Notes: generated by a model from the letters alone, not told the origin. Shown: positions 1-9,976, counted from the stretch's first letter. The stretch is 64,000 nucleotides of DNA from Desulfuromonadales bacterium (GCA_024636295.1 JAGXHI010000062.1:1-64000), one strand, 5' to 3'. Made by a program: numbers and translations.

Positions 1-272
1 AGAAGTCCAGGATCATCATCTGCTCGGTCACCGGAAAAATAATCGGCCTCTTTGTGGATGAGGTTACCGAGGTCCATCGCTTTTCCCGAAAGGAAATTCA
101 GCCCTCTCCCCAGTTCCTTAAAGGTAAGGGCGCACAATTTTTTCTCGGGGTCTGTCGCCAGGGGGAGAACCTGATCATGATTCTTGACCTGGAGAAGATT
201 CTGACCTCCGAAGAAAAAATCGACCTGGAAAGGATCGATCCGGTCACGGAGGAAGAAACAAAGGTTTTCTGA
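1..272 (+). CDS. cheW: Chemotaxis coupling protein CheW (5'-truncated by window edge)
   Basis: The reading frame is open from base 3 and ends in TGA at 270-272, so only the C-terminal half is present. The visible part matches the second half of a CheW beta-barrel: a strand ending in GLFVDEVTEV, then a hydrophobic strand and the usual ending LIMILDLEKIL. CheW bridges methyl-accepting receptors and the kinase CheA at the inner membrane face. The genes that follow (response regulator, HEAT protein, cheR, cheB, GAF protein, cheY) run the same way with short gaps, so this is the 3' part of a chemosensory operon. CheA and the receptor would lie upstream, outside the window. Confidence 0.85.
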   Translation, partial: KSRIIICSVTGKIIGLFVDEVTEVHRFSRKEIQPSPQFLKGKGAQFFLGVCRQGENLIMILDLEKILTSEEKIDLERIDPVTEEETKVF

Positions 273-328
273 TTTTTTTTCGGGCCGTCCTTCAGCCCAT
301 GCCATGCAATCATGTGAGGATTTTTTTG

Positions 329-1201
329 ATGATCATCTGCTGCCCCTCCTGTCTCGCCCGATTCCGGATGGTTCCGAACAAGCACGGCGGCAAGCGAATC
401 ACCCTTAAATGCAGCCGCTGCCAGCAGGCCGTCACAGCAACGGTTCCCAAGAATTTCTCCACCGGCTCCATTCGGGTTCTCGTCGGTCACTCTGACCGGA
501 GGATCAGCGTTCGGATAATGGAGATCCTGACATCCGCCGGCATCGGCAGTCAGATCTGTTGCAATGGCCGTGAAGTCTTGGGATGTCTGAATGCGATGCG
601 TCCCGAGGTCGCCCTGTTCGATGTCGCTTTGCCGGGAATTTTCACTTTCCAGGTGCTTGACACCCTCCGCAAAACCGCCGATCTCAAGGGAATCAAGGTA
701 CTTCTCATCTCTTCGGTCTACAATTCGACAGCCTACAAAAGGCCGCCTTCCTCCCTTTACGGAGCCGACGATTATCTTGACGAGACTTGCCTGGCGGACC
801 AGCTGGTTTCAAAAATACGATCGTTGGTCGATGTTTCAGTCGAAATGTCCGCGGACAGAAGAACCGACCACAGCGGGGCTACGGAAATCAAATCTATAAT
901 TCCCCGAATCTGCCCCAATGGAAAACACGGGGACGCCTCATCCGCCGGTGTGGTGGAGAGGGCACGAAACCTTGCCCGAACAATCGTTTCGGATATTGCA
1001 CGAGACAACCGGGAAAAGGCGGAGGCGTCGATCCGGGCGGGAAATTTTTTTCGGTCCTTCGACGAGGAAATCCGGGAAGGAAATCGCCTGTTCGAGCAGC
1101 AGATTGATCCCGAAGTCCGATTGCAGGAGGATTACCTTCACCAGGCTTTTTTATCTTTCCTCGAGCTTCACCGCAGGGAATTAAAGCAAAAACAGGGGTG
1201 A
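329..1201 (+). CDS. Response regulator with N-terminal zinc ribbon
   Basis: A 290-residue protein. The start at 329 is chosen because GAGGA lies 8 bases upstream and the protein then begins at once with CPSC; an in-frame ATG at 299 is the alternative. The first 40 residues hold two CxxC pairs (CPSC, CSRC), a finger of the MJ0042 type. A receiver-like domain follows, with the probable phosphoacceptor Asp in ALFDVALPG. The lysine usually found near the end of a receiver is not obvious (YLDETC), so phosphotransfer may be atypical. The last 100 residues are charged and probably helical. It sits between cheW and the HEAT gene; a role in chemosensory output is inferred from context only. Confidence 0.7.
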   Translation: MIICCPSCLARFRMVPNKHGGKRITLKCSRCQQAVTATVPKNFSTGSIRVLVGHSDRRISVRIMEILTSAGIGSQICCNGREVLGCLNAMRPEVALFDVALPGIFTFQVLDTLRKTADLKGIKVLLISSVYNSTAYKRPPSSLYGADDYLDETCLADQLVSKIRSLVDVSVEMSADRRTDHSGATEIKSIIPRICPNGKHGDASSAGVVERARNLARTIVSDIARDNREKAEASIRAGNFFRSFDEEIREGNRLFEQQIDPEVRLQEDYLHQAFLSFLELHRRELKQKQG

Positions 1202-1204
1202 ACC

Positions 1205-3217
1205 ATGGAGGAACGTGATCGGATAACTGAACTGTTGCAGTCCCCCGAAGATGAAAAACGCCTTCAAGGATTGAAGGTCCTGCCTCGGGACGATGCGGAA
1301 TTTTCATTGGCATGCATCTACAGAAGCCTGGGCGATTCCAGTTGGCGGGTGCGGAAGGAGGCGGCGGATTGTTTTCTTTTGCTGCCGGATGCATCAAAAA
1401 GGGTACCTGAGGTAATCGCTCTTCTACATTCCGAAGAAAACGCCGGTCAACGAAATTCCGCCGTGGAAATTCTGGTGAGGATTGGACCGTCTGCGATTCC
1501 TCATCTGCTTCCCCAATTGACCTGCAACGATCAGGATGTCCGGAAATTCGTCCTGGACATCCTGGGGGAAATCGGCGATTTCTCCTGCGCCGGACCGATG
1601 ATTCATGCCCTCCGGGACAGAGATGAAAACGTGCGTGCTGCTGCGGCGGAGAACCTGGGTAAAATTGGAACCCCCGAAGCCGTTCCCGCTCTCCTGGATG
1701 CTCTGGAGGGGGAAGACCTCTGGTTCCGTTTCACTATCCTGGAGGCGCTGGCTCAGATTGGCCATAAGATCCCCGCTGAAAGACTTCTCGCTTTTCGTGA
1801 TCAGAATCTGCTGCGAAAGGCGCTTTTCGAATGCCTGGGTCGAGTTGGAGGACCGGAAGCAATCCCGGCTCTGGTGGAGGGGTTGACCGATAATATGCGA
1901 AACGTCCGGAAGGCGGCTCTGATCGCGCTTGTCCGGATTTTTGAAAAATATCCACATGAGGTATCTTCGGCCCTCACCGCAATTTCAGGCACGCCAGCGG
2001 CCTCTGCCATCGCCGACCATCTGGGCGGGGTGGATGGAAATGCCCGCAGCTCTGCCGTGCTCCTCCTCCGGCTTACAGGCGATCCCCGGTTTGCGGAGAA
2101 TCTTCTGGAACTCCTCGAAGACCTTGAATTGAGGGAGGAAGCCGCCGCTGCCTTGATCGCTATCGGACGCAGATCCGCCGGTTCTCTGACGGGTCTCTGG
2201 CCCAGCGCGGATACGAGGATGCGCACCTACCTGGCTTATGTGCTGGGGGAGGCGCAATGTGTCGATTCGACGGATTTCCTGCTCGAGGGCCTGTCCGAGC
2301 CTGATCCTCGCCTGAAGCAGGCTTCAATCCATGCCCTCGGAAGGCTCCAGGCGATTTCAGCCCTGGATCCTCTTGTCGAGTCCTTGAAGAAGGAGTCCCT
2401 GGATGTGCGGGAAGTCGCCGTGCGGGCGCTATCGAGTATCGGATCCCGCTATGGGGGAGAAACGCTGGAAAAACTTCGGCCTCTCCTTCAGGATTCCGAT
2501 CCCGAGGTGCGGGCCATGGGGACCACCATTCTCGGGAAGCTCGACAGCAAAGGGGTTACAAGACTGTTGTCTTTTGCGATGAAGGACGATTCCGCTCAGG
2601 TGCGCAGGGCCGCAATTCGCTCCATCGAAGGTCGGGCCGGAACCAATCAGTTGCAGTCGCTGTCCCTGGCTCTTACGGATGAAGACAGCGAGGTTCGCCG
2701 CCTGGCCGCCGAAACGCTTGGCGGGACGGAATCCCCCGACGCAGCTCCAGCCCTGGAGCTCGCCCTTCGGGATGAGGATGTCTGGGTACGGGCTGCCGCT
2801 GTGCGCGCATTGGGACGGCTTCTCGGGTCCCGGGCCAGACCCCGGCTCGAGTCCGCTGCGGCTGATCCCGCGGGCCTGGTGGGAATTGCCGTCCTTGAAA
2901 CACTCTTCGAAATTGAACCCGAAAATATTCTTTCCTTCGCGCTGAGGGCGATGGATCATCCCGACGGAGAGGTGGTCAACATCGCTCTCAAGCTGGCGGT
3001 TCGAACTGGAAGGAGAGACTGGGTCCCACCCCTCGTGAAGCGACTTCTCCACCATCCCAACAGAGAGGTCCGCCTGAATTTCTCCAGAATTCTTGCCGAA
3101 ATTGGAGATGACAGGTATTCCTCCGAACTTAAAAACAGGTTGCTGCTCGAGGAGGAGGAAACCGTTCGGGAACAGCTCCAAAGTCTTCTTGCCCGCCCTG
3201 CGGGAATCCGGGGGTAA
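1205..3217 (+). CDS. HEAT-repeat (PBS lyase-like) protein in chemosensory operon
   Basis: A 670-residue protein built almost wholly of roughly 30-residue helical repeats with the HEAT/PBS-lyase signature, for example DVRKFVLDILGEIGD, NVRAAAAENLGKIG and WVRAAAVRALGRL. There is no signal peptide or membrane segment, so it is cytoplasmic. Such alpha-solenoids are protein-interaction scaffolds; no catalytic motif is visible. It starts 4 bases after the preceding response-regulator gene stops, and cheR begins 5 bases after its own stop, so all three are surely co-transcribed. Similar HEAT proteins occur in chemosensory clusters of Geobacter-like bacteria. A scaffold or adaptor role for the receptor array is inference. 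Confidence 0.8.
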   Translation: MEERDRITELLQSPEDEKRLQGLKVLPRDDAEFSLACIYRSLGDSSWRVRKEAADCFLLLPDASKRVPEVIALLHSEENAGQRNSAVEILVRIGPSAIPHLLPQLTCNDQDVRKFVLDILGEIGDFSCAGPMIHALRDRDENVRAAAAENLGKIGTPEAVPALLDALEGEDLWFRFTILEALAQIGHKIPAERLLAFRDQNLLRKALFECLGRVGGPEAIPALVEGLTDNMRNVRKAALIALVRIFEKYPHEVSSALTAISGTPAASAIADHLGGVDGNARSSAVLLLRLTGDPRFAENLLELLEDLELREEAAAALIAIGRRSAGSLTGLWPSADTRMRTYLAYVLGEAQCVDSTDFLLEGLSEPDPRLKQASIHALGRLQAISALDPLVESLKKESLDVREVAVRALSSIGSRYGGETLEKLRPLLQDSDPEVRAMGTTILGKLDSKGVTRLLSFAMKDDSAQVRRAAIRSIEGRAGTNQLQSLSLALTDEDSEVRRLAAETLGGTESPDAAPALELALRDEDVWVRAAAVRALGRLLGSRARPRLESAAADPAGLVGIAVLETLFEIEPENILSFALRAMDHPDGEVVNIALKLAVRTGRRDWVPPLVKRLLHHPNREVRLNFSRILAEIGDDRYSSELKNRLLLEEEETVREQLQSLLARPAGIRG

Positions 3218-3221
3218 GGGA

Positions 3222-4106
3222 ATGCTCTTTTTTGCCCCCGAAATCGTGATGACCGATGAGGAATTCCGACTGTTGCAGAACTTTGTCAATCAATACTGCG
3301 GGTTGCACTTTACGGAGGATTCGCGGTATCTGCTGGAAAAGCGTCTGGGCAAGAGGGTGCAGCATTTAAATTTAAAGAATTTCAAGGATTATTATTATTT
3401 CCTGCGGTACAACCAGTCAAAAGATCAGGAGCTGAATGAGGTCGTCAATGTTCTGACCACCAATGAGACCTACTTTTTCCGGGAGGAATTTCAACTGAGA
3501 ACCTTCCGAGAAGAGATTCTGCCCGAACTGCGGTCCAAAAAAGAAGCGGAGGGAAACAAGAAACTCCGCATCTGGAGCGCAGGTTGTTCGACAGGAGAGG
3601 AACCATATACGGTGGCCATGCTGCTCCTGGATATCCCGGCTTTTCGTGATTGGCAAATCGACATCATAGGCACCGATATCAGTCAAAGGGTTCTCCAGAT
3701 CGCACGCAAGGGCGTTTACGGTTCCTCCTCCTTCCGTTGCACCGAGCCTGCGATTCTGCGCCGCTTCTTTTCCGAAGTGGAAGGGGGTAAATTCAGGATC
3801 AATGACGAAGTCAGGAATCTGGTCACCATCAGTCATCTGAATCTTTTCGACATCCCGAGAGTTGCCATTCTGGGAAGCATGGACGTAATTTTCTGCCGCA
3901 ATGTCATTATCTATTTCGATGCGACAGGTAAGAAGCGGGTTATCGAGAATTTTTATCAGCGTCTCAGACCCGAAGGTTTTCTCCTCCTGGGTCATTCGGA
4001 ATCATTAATGAATATCACCAACGCTTTTGTCTTGAGACATTTTCGGCACGACATGGTTTATCAACGCCCGCCGACCGTCACGGAATTGAAGGAGGTCGAA
4101 GGTTGA
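3222..4106 (+). CDS. cheR: Chemotaxis protein methyltransferase CheR
   Basis: A 294-residue S-adenosylmethionine-dependent methyltransferase that methylates glutamates of chemoreceptors. The N-terminal helical domain (about residues 10-80) precedes the SAM-binding fold, with WSAGCSTGEEPYTVAM as the glycine-rich loop and RNVIIYFD as the typical later motif. The start at 3222 is preceded by GGGGTAAGGG and gives the normal CheR length; a longer frame reaching back to 3093 is an overlap with the HEAT gene. Its stop TGA overlaps the ATG of cheB by one base (TGATG), which suggests translational coupling. Confidence 0.92.
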   Translation: MLFFAPEIVMTDEEFRLLQNFVNQYCGLHFTEDSRYLLEKRLGKRVQHLNLKNFKDYYYFLRYNQSKDQELNEVVNVLTTNETYFFREEFQLRTFREEILPELRSKKEAEGNKKLRIWSAGCSTGEEPYTVAMLLLDIPAFRDWQIDIIGTDISQRVLQIARKGVYGSSSFRCTEPAILRRFFSEVEGGKFRINDEVRNLVTISHLNLFDIPRVAILGSMDVIFCRNVIIYFDATGKKRVIENFYQRLRPEGFLLLGHSESLMNITNAFVLRHFRHDMVYQRPPTVTELKEVEG

Positions 4107-5164
4107 TGAACCATGTGCGGGTTCTGGTGGTGGATGATTCGGCTTACAATCGCCGCACCATCATCAAAATGCTCGAAACGATACCGGGCGTGGAGATTGT
4201 CGGCTACGCAGTAAATGGGGAGGAGGGCCTCAGGAAGATCATCGATCTTCAGCCGGATCTGGTCACCCTCGATCTGGAAATGCCGCGCATGGATGGTTTT
4301 ACTTTCCTTCGCATCATCATGAAAATCCGTCCTACGCCGATTATCGTGGTTTCTGCGCGGTCCGAGGATGAGAACGTTTTCAAAGCGCTGGAACTTGGCG
4401 CAGTGGAATTCGTGCCGAAACCGTCAGCCAGGGTCTCCCCTGATCTTCTGAATATCCGTGACGATCTGGTGCGTAAAGTACGCCAGGTGGCGAGGACGGA
4501 TATGAAAAAAATCCTGGATCGCTCCGTTTATCCCAGCGCCGGGACGGGGGGGGTAGTGCTTCAGGTCCGGGAAAAAAATTCCGGAAAACGGAACATAGGA
4601 CATGTGGTCATCGGCGCCTCCACGGGTGGACCACCTGCGCTGCAGACTATTTTCGCAGGCATATCCGAGCCTTTGCCGATTGCTTTTGCTGTCTCCCAGC
4701 ATATGCCTCCTGGCTTCACCAGGGCATTTGCCGAACGGTTGAACAAGTTTTCTTCCATGGAAATCCGGGAAGCTCGCACCGGGGATCCCATGAAACCCGG
4801 TCAGGTTCTGATCGCTCCCGGGGGGAAAAACCTGCTTTTTTACAGGCGAGGAAAAGAGGTGCTTGCTAAAATTGTCGATCCTTCCGCTGAAGATCGATAC
4901 ATCCCCTCGGTGGATGCCATGTTCTTATCGGCCGGAGAGTTGTTTGGGCCAGATCTTCTGGGCGTCATTCTGACAGGGATGGGAAACGATGGGGCCAGAG
5001 GAGTATCGGCCGTGAAGGATCGGGGCGGGGAGATTTTTGCCGAATCCGAAGAAACGAGCGTGGTTTTCGGAATGCCCAAAGAGGCTATCGCCACAGGAAA
5101 AGTGGATCGAATACTGCCGATGCAGCGGATGTGCAGTGAAATCCTGCGGAGTTGCGGCTTTTGA
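4106..5164 (+). CDS. cheB: Protein-glutamate methylesterase CheB
   Basis: A 352-residue two-domain protein. The N-terminal receiver has the acidic pocket (VVDDS), phosphoacceptor Asp in TLDLEMPRMDG and the conserved Lys in VPKPS. The C-terminal methylesterase has the catalytic Ser in GASTGGPP, His in SQHMPPGFT and Asp in LTGMGNDGARG. It demethylates or deamidates receptor glutamates and opposes CheR. The ATG at 4106 is chosen over the TTG one codon earlier because of GGAGG upstream at 4091-4095 and the one-base overlap with cheR. Confidence 0.94.
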   Translation: MNHVRVLVVDDSAYNRRTIIKMLETIPGVEIVGYAVNGEEGLRKIIDLQPDLVTLDLEMPRMDGFTFLRIIMKIRPTPIIVVSARSEDENVFKALELGAVEFVPKPSARVSPDLLNIRDDLVRKVRQVARTDMKKILDRSVYPSAGTGGVVLQVREKNSGKRNIGHVVIGASTGGPPALQTIFAGISEPLPIAFAVSQHMPPGFTRAFAERLNKFSSMEIREARTGDPMKPGQVLIAPGGKNLLFYRRGKEVLAKIVDPSAEDRYIPSVDAMFLSAGELFGPDLLGVILTGMGNDGARGVSAVKDRGGEIFAESEETSVVFGMPKEAIATGKVDRILPMQRMCSEILRSCGF

Positions 5165-5189
5165 TACTTATAAAGCAAGGAGAGCGGAG

Positions 5190-6014
5190 ATGACGGAAAA
5201 GGGCGAGGACAGAGTTACCAAAAGGGCTGAGGAGTTTCTCCAGGTGTTTAAAAAGGGTGCGGAATTCACCCAGGACCTATTGAAAGAAAATGAACGCCTG
5301 CGCTTCCAGATCCTGAAAATGGAGGAAGGCCTGAAAAACGATCTGGAGGATGCATCCCCAGAATCCGAAACGGAAAAGCTGCGCGAGAGGATTGCGGAAC
5401 TCGAGAGAGAAAAGCAGCAGATAATCGACCGTATCAAGGAGGTGGAGGCGGAAAATCTCGACTTTGCCAACCGGTACATTGATATCGAAACGGAAAACAA
5501 CAATCTCGCCAATCTCTACATTGCCTCCTATCAACTCCACTCGACACTGGATTTCAAAGAAGTTCTTCAGATTATTACTGAAATAATCATCAATCTCATC
5601 GGCGCCGAGGAATTCGCAATCATGCTCCTCGATGAAAAGACGAACAAGCTTCAGGCGGTTGCCGGCGAAGGTCTCGACCCGGGTGAAGTCCCCACTATCT
5701 CTCTGGGTGAGGGTATCATCGGGGAGATGGCGAAAACAGGCGAGAACTACTTCATCGAGGAGATGGACGGCTATATCAGGGATCTGCGCCACCCGGTGGT
5801 TTGCATTCCGCTGAAAATCAAGGAGCATGTGATCGGCGTAATCGTCATCTACAAGCTCCTGGTGCAGAAAAGTCGGTTCGCGGAGGTGGATTACGAGCTG
5901 TTCACCCTGCTCGCCGGGCATGCCGCCACGGCGATTTTCTCCTCGAAGCTCTACTCGGAATCGGAACGGAAGCTTTCGACCATTCAGGGTTTTCTTGATC
6001 TGATGACCAAATAA
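5190..6014 (+). CDS. Coiled-coil and GAF domain protein
   Basis: A 274-residue protein. Residues 1-110 are strongly charged with heptad-like patterns (KLRERIAELEREKQQI), a long coiled coil. Residues 120-265 form a GAF domain (LDFKEVLQIITEIIINLI, then FAIMLLDE and a closing HAATAIFSSKLY). GAF domains bind small ligands or mediate dimer contacts. No kinase, cyclase or output domain follows, so it is probably a sensor or adaptor subunit. The start is set by AAGGAGAGCGGAG directly before the ATG. It lies between cheB and a cheY-like gene and belongs to the same operon; its ligand is unknown. Confidence 0.75.
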   Translation: MTEKGEDRVTKRAEEFLQVFKKGAEFTQDLLKENERLRFQILKMEEGLKNDLEDASPESETEKLRERIAELEREKQQIIDRIKEVEAENLDFANRYIDIETENNNLANLYIASYQLHSTLDFKEVLQIITEIIINLIGAEEFAIMLLDEKTNKLQAVAGEGLDPGEVPTISLGEGIIGEMAKTGENYFIEEMDGYIRDLRHPVVCIPLKIKEHVIGVIVIYKLLVQKSRFAEVDYELFTLLAGHAATAIFSSKLYSESERKLSTIQGFLDLMTK

Positions 6015-6034
6015 TTTTTCAAGGAGGGTTTGGC

Positions 6035-6409
6035 ATGTCTCCATATAAAGTTCTTATCGTTGAAGATTCTCCGACCATGCGGCAATTGATCGTCTTTGCG
6101 CTGAAGCGGGTGCGGGGTCTGACTCTCGTCGAGGCGAACGACGGGGTGGATGGACTGAAAAAACTATCCGGCGAAAAATTCGACCTGATCTTCACCGATA
6201 TCAACATGCCGATCATGGACGGGCTAAAACTGGTCAGCCTGGTTCGCAACGATCCGGGGTACAAATCGGTCCCTATAGTCATAATCACCACTGAAGGAGC
6301 CAACGAGGATCGGGAGCGGGCTCTTGCACTGGGCGCCAACGATTACATCACCAAGCCGATTCAGACGGCGCGGATCGTTGATGTCGCTAAACGGCTGCTG
6401 AACATGTAA
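6035..6409 (+). CDS. CheY-like single-domain response regulator
   Basis: A 124-residue stand-alone receiver with all canonical residues: VEDSPTMR (acidic pocket and switch region), phosphoacceptor Asp in FTDINMPIMDG, Thr in IITTEGA and Lys in YITKPIQ. AAGGAGG lies 8 bases before the ATG. It closes the chemosensory operon, so it is the likely output messenger. Whether it acts on a flagellar motor or another process (type IV pili, gene expression) cannot be told from the sequence. Confidence 0.85.
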   Translation: MSPYKVLIVEDSPTMRQLIVFALKRVRGLTLVEANDGVDGLKKLSGEKFDLIFTDINMPIMDGLKLVSLVRNDPGYKSVPIVIITTEGANEDRERALALGANDYITKPIQTARIVDVAKRLLNM

Positions 6410-6476
6410 AAGGACCGCTCCGCCGGCCCTGCTCAAGAATTTTAGGCCAAGGCAGCCGGAAGCGGGCCCAAGACCC

Positions 6477-6506
6477 TTGACAAGGCAAGGGTCACCCATG
6501 TTAAAT
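6477..6506 (+). promoter_or_regulatory. Candidate sigma70 promoter of infA
   Basis: TTGACA at 6477-6482 is followed after 18 bases by TTAAAT at 6501-6506, with TG just before the -10. It lies in the 147-base gap between the cheY-like gene and infA and points toward infA. The -35 is perfect, but the -10 and spacing are imperfect. Confidence 0.4.
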
Positions 6507-6556
6507 ATTCAGGCTTTCCTGCTCGGATTGAAAAACAACTATCAAGGAGGTTCCTT

Positions 6557-6775
6557 TTGGCCAAGGAAGAAGCAATCGAAGTCGAGGGCTCGGTAATCGA
6601 ACCCTTGCCAAATGCCATGTTCCGCGTGAAACTGGACAATGGTCACGTTGTTCTGGCCCATATCTCTGGGAAAATGAGAAAATTTTATATTCGCATCCTG
6701 CCGGGGGATAGGGTGACCGTGGAACTTTCACCTTACGACCTGACTCGGGGCCGGATTACCTACCGGGAAAAATAA
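6557..6775 (+). CDS. infA: Translation initiation factor IF-1
   Basis: A 72-residue S1-fold protein of exactly the usual IF-1 length, with the typical [20 protein letters not shown] start and [16 protein letters not shown] end. IF-1 sits in the 30S A site and helps IF-2 and IF-3 during initiation. The start codon is TTG at 6557, preceded by AAGGAGG at 6544-6550; no ATG is possible that would keep the conserved first residues [11 protein letters not shown] terminator follows, so it is probably a single-gene transcript. Confidence 0.95.
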   Translation: MAKEEAIEVEGSVIEPLPNAMFRVKLDNGHVVLAHISGKMRKFYIRILPGDRVTVELSPYDLTRGRITYREK

Positions 6776-6837
6776 GCCGCGCCAACGGAATCGGAAGGTG
6801 TAATAGACACCGAATTGGATAGTTTAAAAGGAATTCA

Positions 6838-6862
6838 CCGGCAGCAGGCCGGTTTTCCTTTT
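6838..6862 (+). terminator. Rho-independent terminator after infA
   Basis: CCGGC at 6838-6842 pairs with GCCGG at 6848-6852 across a 5-base loop and is followed by TTTTCCTTTT. The stem is short (5 bp). It lies between infA and leuS. Confidence 0.5.
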
Positions 6863-6892
6863 CCAGGCTTTCCTCAGGTAATGGAGAAGTTC

Positions 6893-9448
6893 ATGCTGGA
6901 TCGTTATGATGCCATGGAACTGGAAGGCAAGTGGCAAAAAATCTGGGCGGATACCGACGCCTTCAGGGCTGTCGATGGTGACGGGAAACCCAAATATTAT
7001 CTCCTTGAGATGTTTCCCTATCCCTCTGGGCGCATCCATATGGGACACGTTCGGAACTATTCCATAGGGGATGTGGTGGCCCGGTTCAAACGACTGCAGG
7101 GGTACAACGTCCTTCATCCTATGGGCTGGGATGCCTTCGGGATGCCCGCTGAGAATGCCGCTATCCAGCACGGCATCCATCCGGCCAAATGGACTTACGA
7201 AAATATCGACAATATGCGCAGCCAGTTAAAGAGGATGGGGTTGTCCTACGACTGGAAGCGTGAGTTTGCTACCTGTGATCCCGATTATTATCGCTGGGAG
7301 CAACTGATATTCCTCCGGATGCTCGAGAAAGGTTTGGCCTATAAGAAAAAGTCGGCTGTCAACTGGTGTCCGGACTGTCGGACGGTTCTTGCCAACGAGC
7401 AGGTGGAAGACGGATGCTGCTGGCGATGCGGAAGTGAAGTTGCACCAAAGGAACTGGAACAATGGTTCTTTAAGATCACCGAGTACGCCGAGGAACTGCT
7501 TGAAGACACATTCCACCTGCCGGGATGGCCTGAACCGGTTCTGATCATGCAGAGGAACTGGATCGGGCGTAGCGTTGGGTGCGAAATCGATTTTCCCGTT
7601 GCGGATTCCGACAGGAAAATTCGGGTCTTTACCACGCGTCAGGATACCGTTTACGGGGCAACCTTCATGAGCCTGGCTCCGGAACATCCCATGGCCCGGG
7701 AATTGACCACTGAAGACCGCCGGCGTGCTGTCGAGTCTTTTATCGGCCGCGTCGCCCGTCAGGATCGGCTGCGTCGGACGAGCGAAGATCAGGAAAAGGA
7801 AGGGGTCTTCACGGGTTCATTCTGCATTAATCCTCTGACGGGAGATCGGATGCCCGTATATCTGGCGAATTTCGTCCTCATGGAATACGGCACCGGCGCG
7901 GTTATGGCTGTACCTACCCATGATCAGCGGGATTTCGAATTCGCCCGCAAATATGACCTGCCGATGCGGATCGTTATCCAGCCCGACGGCGCGCCCCGGA
8001 CTACGGAGAGCATGGAGGAGGCCTGGACCGGACCTGGCATGATGGTCAATTCCGGCGGTTTTGATGGAGTCTCCAATGAGGAAGCCAAGGAGCAAATCGC
8101 GGATTTCCTGCAGGAAAAGGGACTCGGGAGCAAGGCGATTAATTTCCGTCTGCGCGACTGGGGCGTTTCCCGCCAGCGCTACTGGGGAACCCCCATCCCC
8201 GTGGTCTACTGTGATTCCTGCGGCATGGTCCCCGTTCCGGAGAAGGATCTGCCGGTGGTTCTGCCCACAAACGTGGAACTGACCGGGGAGGGGGGCAGCC
8301 CTCTTGCCCGAAGCGACGATTTCCTGCAAACGAAATGTCCCAGGTGCGGCGCCCCCGTGCGGCGGGAGAGTGACACCTTTGACACTTTCGTGGAAAGTTC
8401 GTGGTACTTTGCAAGGTACGCCTCGCCACATGAAGACGCCCGGCCCCTCGACCCCGAAGCGGTCGCCTACTGGATGCCCGTGGATCAGTATATCGGCGGA
8501 ATTGAACATGCCGTGATGCATCTGCTTTACGCCCGATTTTTCACCAAAGTGCTCAACGACCTGGGCATGGTGAACGTACGAGAGCCATTCGCCAATCTGC
8601 TGACCCAGGGGATGGTCTGCATGGAAACCCGCCAGTGTCCCGAGCACGGGTGGCTTTTCCCCGAAGATATCGAAAACGGTCGTTGCTCCGTCTGTGGACG
8701 GGATGTGAAGGTCGGCCGGATCGAGAAGATGAGCAAATCGAAAAAGAACGTGGTCGATCCCGACCATCTCATCGAGCGGTATGGCGCCGATACGGCAAGA
8801 CTTTTTTCTCTTTTCGCCGCCCCTCCGGAAAAAGATCTCGAATGGAACGAACAAGGGGTAGAGGGATGTTTCCGTTTTCTGAACCGGGTGTGGCGTGCAG
8901 TTTATGATAATCTGGATATCGTCCAGCGTGGGAAGTCGCCCGAACTGGAAGGTCCGGCCCGGGATCTCCGCCGGCAGGTCCATCGGACCATCAGGAAGGT
9001 GACCGGAGACATCGACGGGAGATTTCACTTCAATACGGCTATCGCTTCGATCATGGAACTGGTGAACGCCATTTATTCCTTCCAGGAGAAAGATCGATAT
9101 CCGGGCGCCCTTCGGGAGGCGCTTGAGATGGTTGTGCTGCTACTGGCGCCCTTTGTTCCTCATATTTCCGAAGAGCTCTGGAGCATCATGGGCCGCAGCG
9201 GAACCATTGCGGAGGCCGGATGGCCAACCTGGGATGAGGCTGCGCTTACGGAGGAAGAAAACCTGATCGTTGTCCAGGTGAATGGAAAGGTCCGCGGCAA
9301 GATCTCCGTGCCTGCAGATGCTGCTGAAGATCTGGTTCGCGAGACGGCAATGGCCGATCCCAACGTGGCCCGGTTCATGGAGGGGAAAACCCTTCGCAAG
9401 GCCATACTGGTACCGGGTCGCCTGTTGAATCTGGTTGTATCGGGATGA
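6893..9448 (+). CDS. leuS: Leucine--tRNA ligase
   Basis: An 851-residue class I aminoacyl-tRNA synthetase that charges tRNA-Leu. Visible motifs: the HIGH box as HMGH in [16 protein letters not shown], the KMSKS box in [14 protein letters not shown], zinc-ribbon cysteines (CPDC, CWRC; CPRC; CSVC) and the editing (CP1) domain between them. The start at 6893 is preferred because GGAG lies 6 bases upstream and LeuRS normally begins close to [15 protein letters not shown]; the ATG at 6881 is possible. The stop overlaps the start of lptE (ATGA), so the two are translationally coupled. Confidence 0.97.
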   Translation: MLDRYDAMELEGKWQKIWADTDAFRAVDGDGKPKYYLLEMFPYPSGRIHMGHVRNYSIGDVVARFKRLQGYNVLHPMGWDAFGMPAENAAIQHGIHPAKWTYENIDNMRSQLKRMGLSYDWKREFATCDPDYYRWEQLIFLRMLEKGLAYKKKSAVNWCPDCRTVLANEQVEDGCCWRCGSEVAPKELEQWFFKITEYAEELLEDTFHLPGWPEPVLIMQRNWIGRSVGCEIDFPVADSDRKIRVFTTRQDTVYGATFMSLAPEHPMARELTTEDRRRAVESFIGRVARQDRLRRTSEDQEKEGVFTGSFCINPLTGDRMPVYLANFVLMEYGTGAVMAVPTHDQRDFEFARKYDLPMRIVIQPDGAPRTTESMEEAWTGPGMMVNSGGFDGVSNEEAKEQIADFLQEKGLGSKAINFRLRDWGVSRQRYWGTPIPVVYCDSCGMVPVPEKDLPVVLPTNVELTGEGGSPLARSDDFLQTKCPRCGAPVRRESDTFDTFVESSWYFARYASPHEDARPLDPEAVAYWMPVDQYIGGIEHAVMHLLYARFFTKVLNDLGMVNVREPFANLLTQGMVCMETRQCPEHGWLFPEDIENGRCSVCGRDVKVGRIEKMSKSKKNVVDPDHLIERYGADTARLFSLFAAPPEKDLEWNEQGVEGCFRFLNRVWRAVYDNLDIVQRGKSPELEGPARDLRRQVHRTIRKVTGDIDGRFHFNTAIASIMELVNAIYSFQEKDRYPGALREALEMVVLLLAPFVPHISEELWSIMGRSGTIAEAGWPTWDEAALTEEENLIVVQVNGKVRGKISVPADAAEDLVRETAMADPNVARFMEGKTLRKAILVPGRLLNLVVSG

Positions 9449-9957
9449 GATGCCTTCCGGCACTCATGCTCCTTTCGGTTCTTCTTTGGGGATGCGGCTA
9501 TCGTCCTCCCGGAGAGGGGCTCTCCCCCTATGAAGGGGTTCATGTTCTGCAGGTCGAGCAGTTTGCAAACCGCACTTTTGAGCCTTTTCTGGAAGTCGCT
9601 CTCACCAACGAGGTGATCAAACGTTTCTCCCGCAGCAGAACCTTTTCGATCGATGCGAACGGCCACCAGGCTGCCGAGGGTGTTCTGGCGGGCTCTATTG
9701 AATTCTATTCCACCGATCCTATTTCCTACGACCGCAACGACGATATTCTTGAATACCGCTCCAGGATGATTATCGAAGCACTGTTGAGGCGACGCTCTGA
9801 CGGTCGTGTTCTGTGGAAGGGGCGCCTGGAATGGACCGAGGAATACCCCGCCTCCGAAGTTAATATCCTTCAGGAGGAAAGGGAAGCCGCGGCAATCGAC
9901 ATCATCGCCGCCCGTCTTGCAGAAGAGCTTTTCGTCCGAATTGCGGACGATTTCTGA
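9445..9957 (+). CDS. lptE: LPS-assembly lipoprotein LptE
   Basis: A 170-residue protein with a lipoprotein signal ([17 protein letters not shown], lipobox LWGC) followed by YRPPGEG and the pattern [20 protein letters not shown] typical of LptE. LptE plugs the LptD barrel and delivers lipopolysaccharide to the outer leaflet. The position leuS-lptE-holA is the classical one. The start ATG overlaps the leuS stop by 4 bases. Confidence 0.9.
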   Translation: MRCLPALMLLSVLLWGCGYRPPGEGLSPYEGVHVLQVEQFANRTFEPFLEVALTNEVIKRFSRSRTFSIDANGHQAAEGVLAGSIEFYSTDPISYDRNDDILEYRSRMIIEALLRRRSDGRVLWKGRLEWTEEYPASEVNILQEEREAAAIDIIAARLAEELFVRIADDF

Positions 9958-9976
9958 AAGGTCGCTGAGGAAAACC

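Noticed and set aside
7817-9028. Minus-strand open frame of 403 codons
   Set aside because: Shadow of leuS, a certain gene in the other direction.
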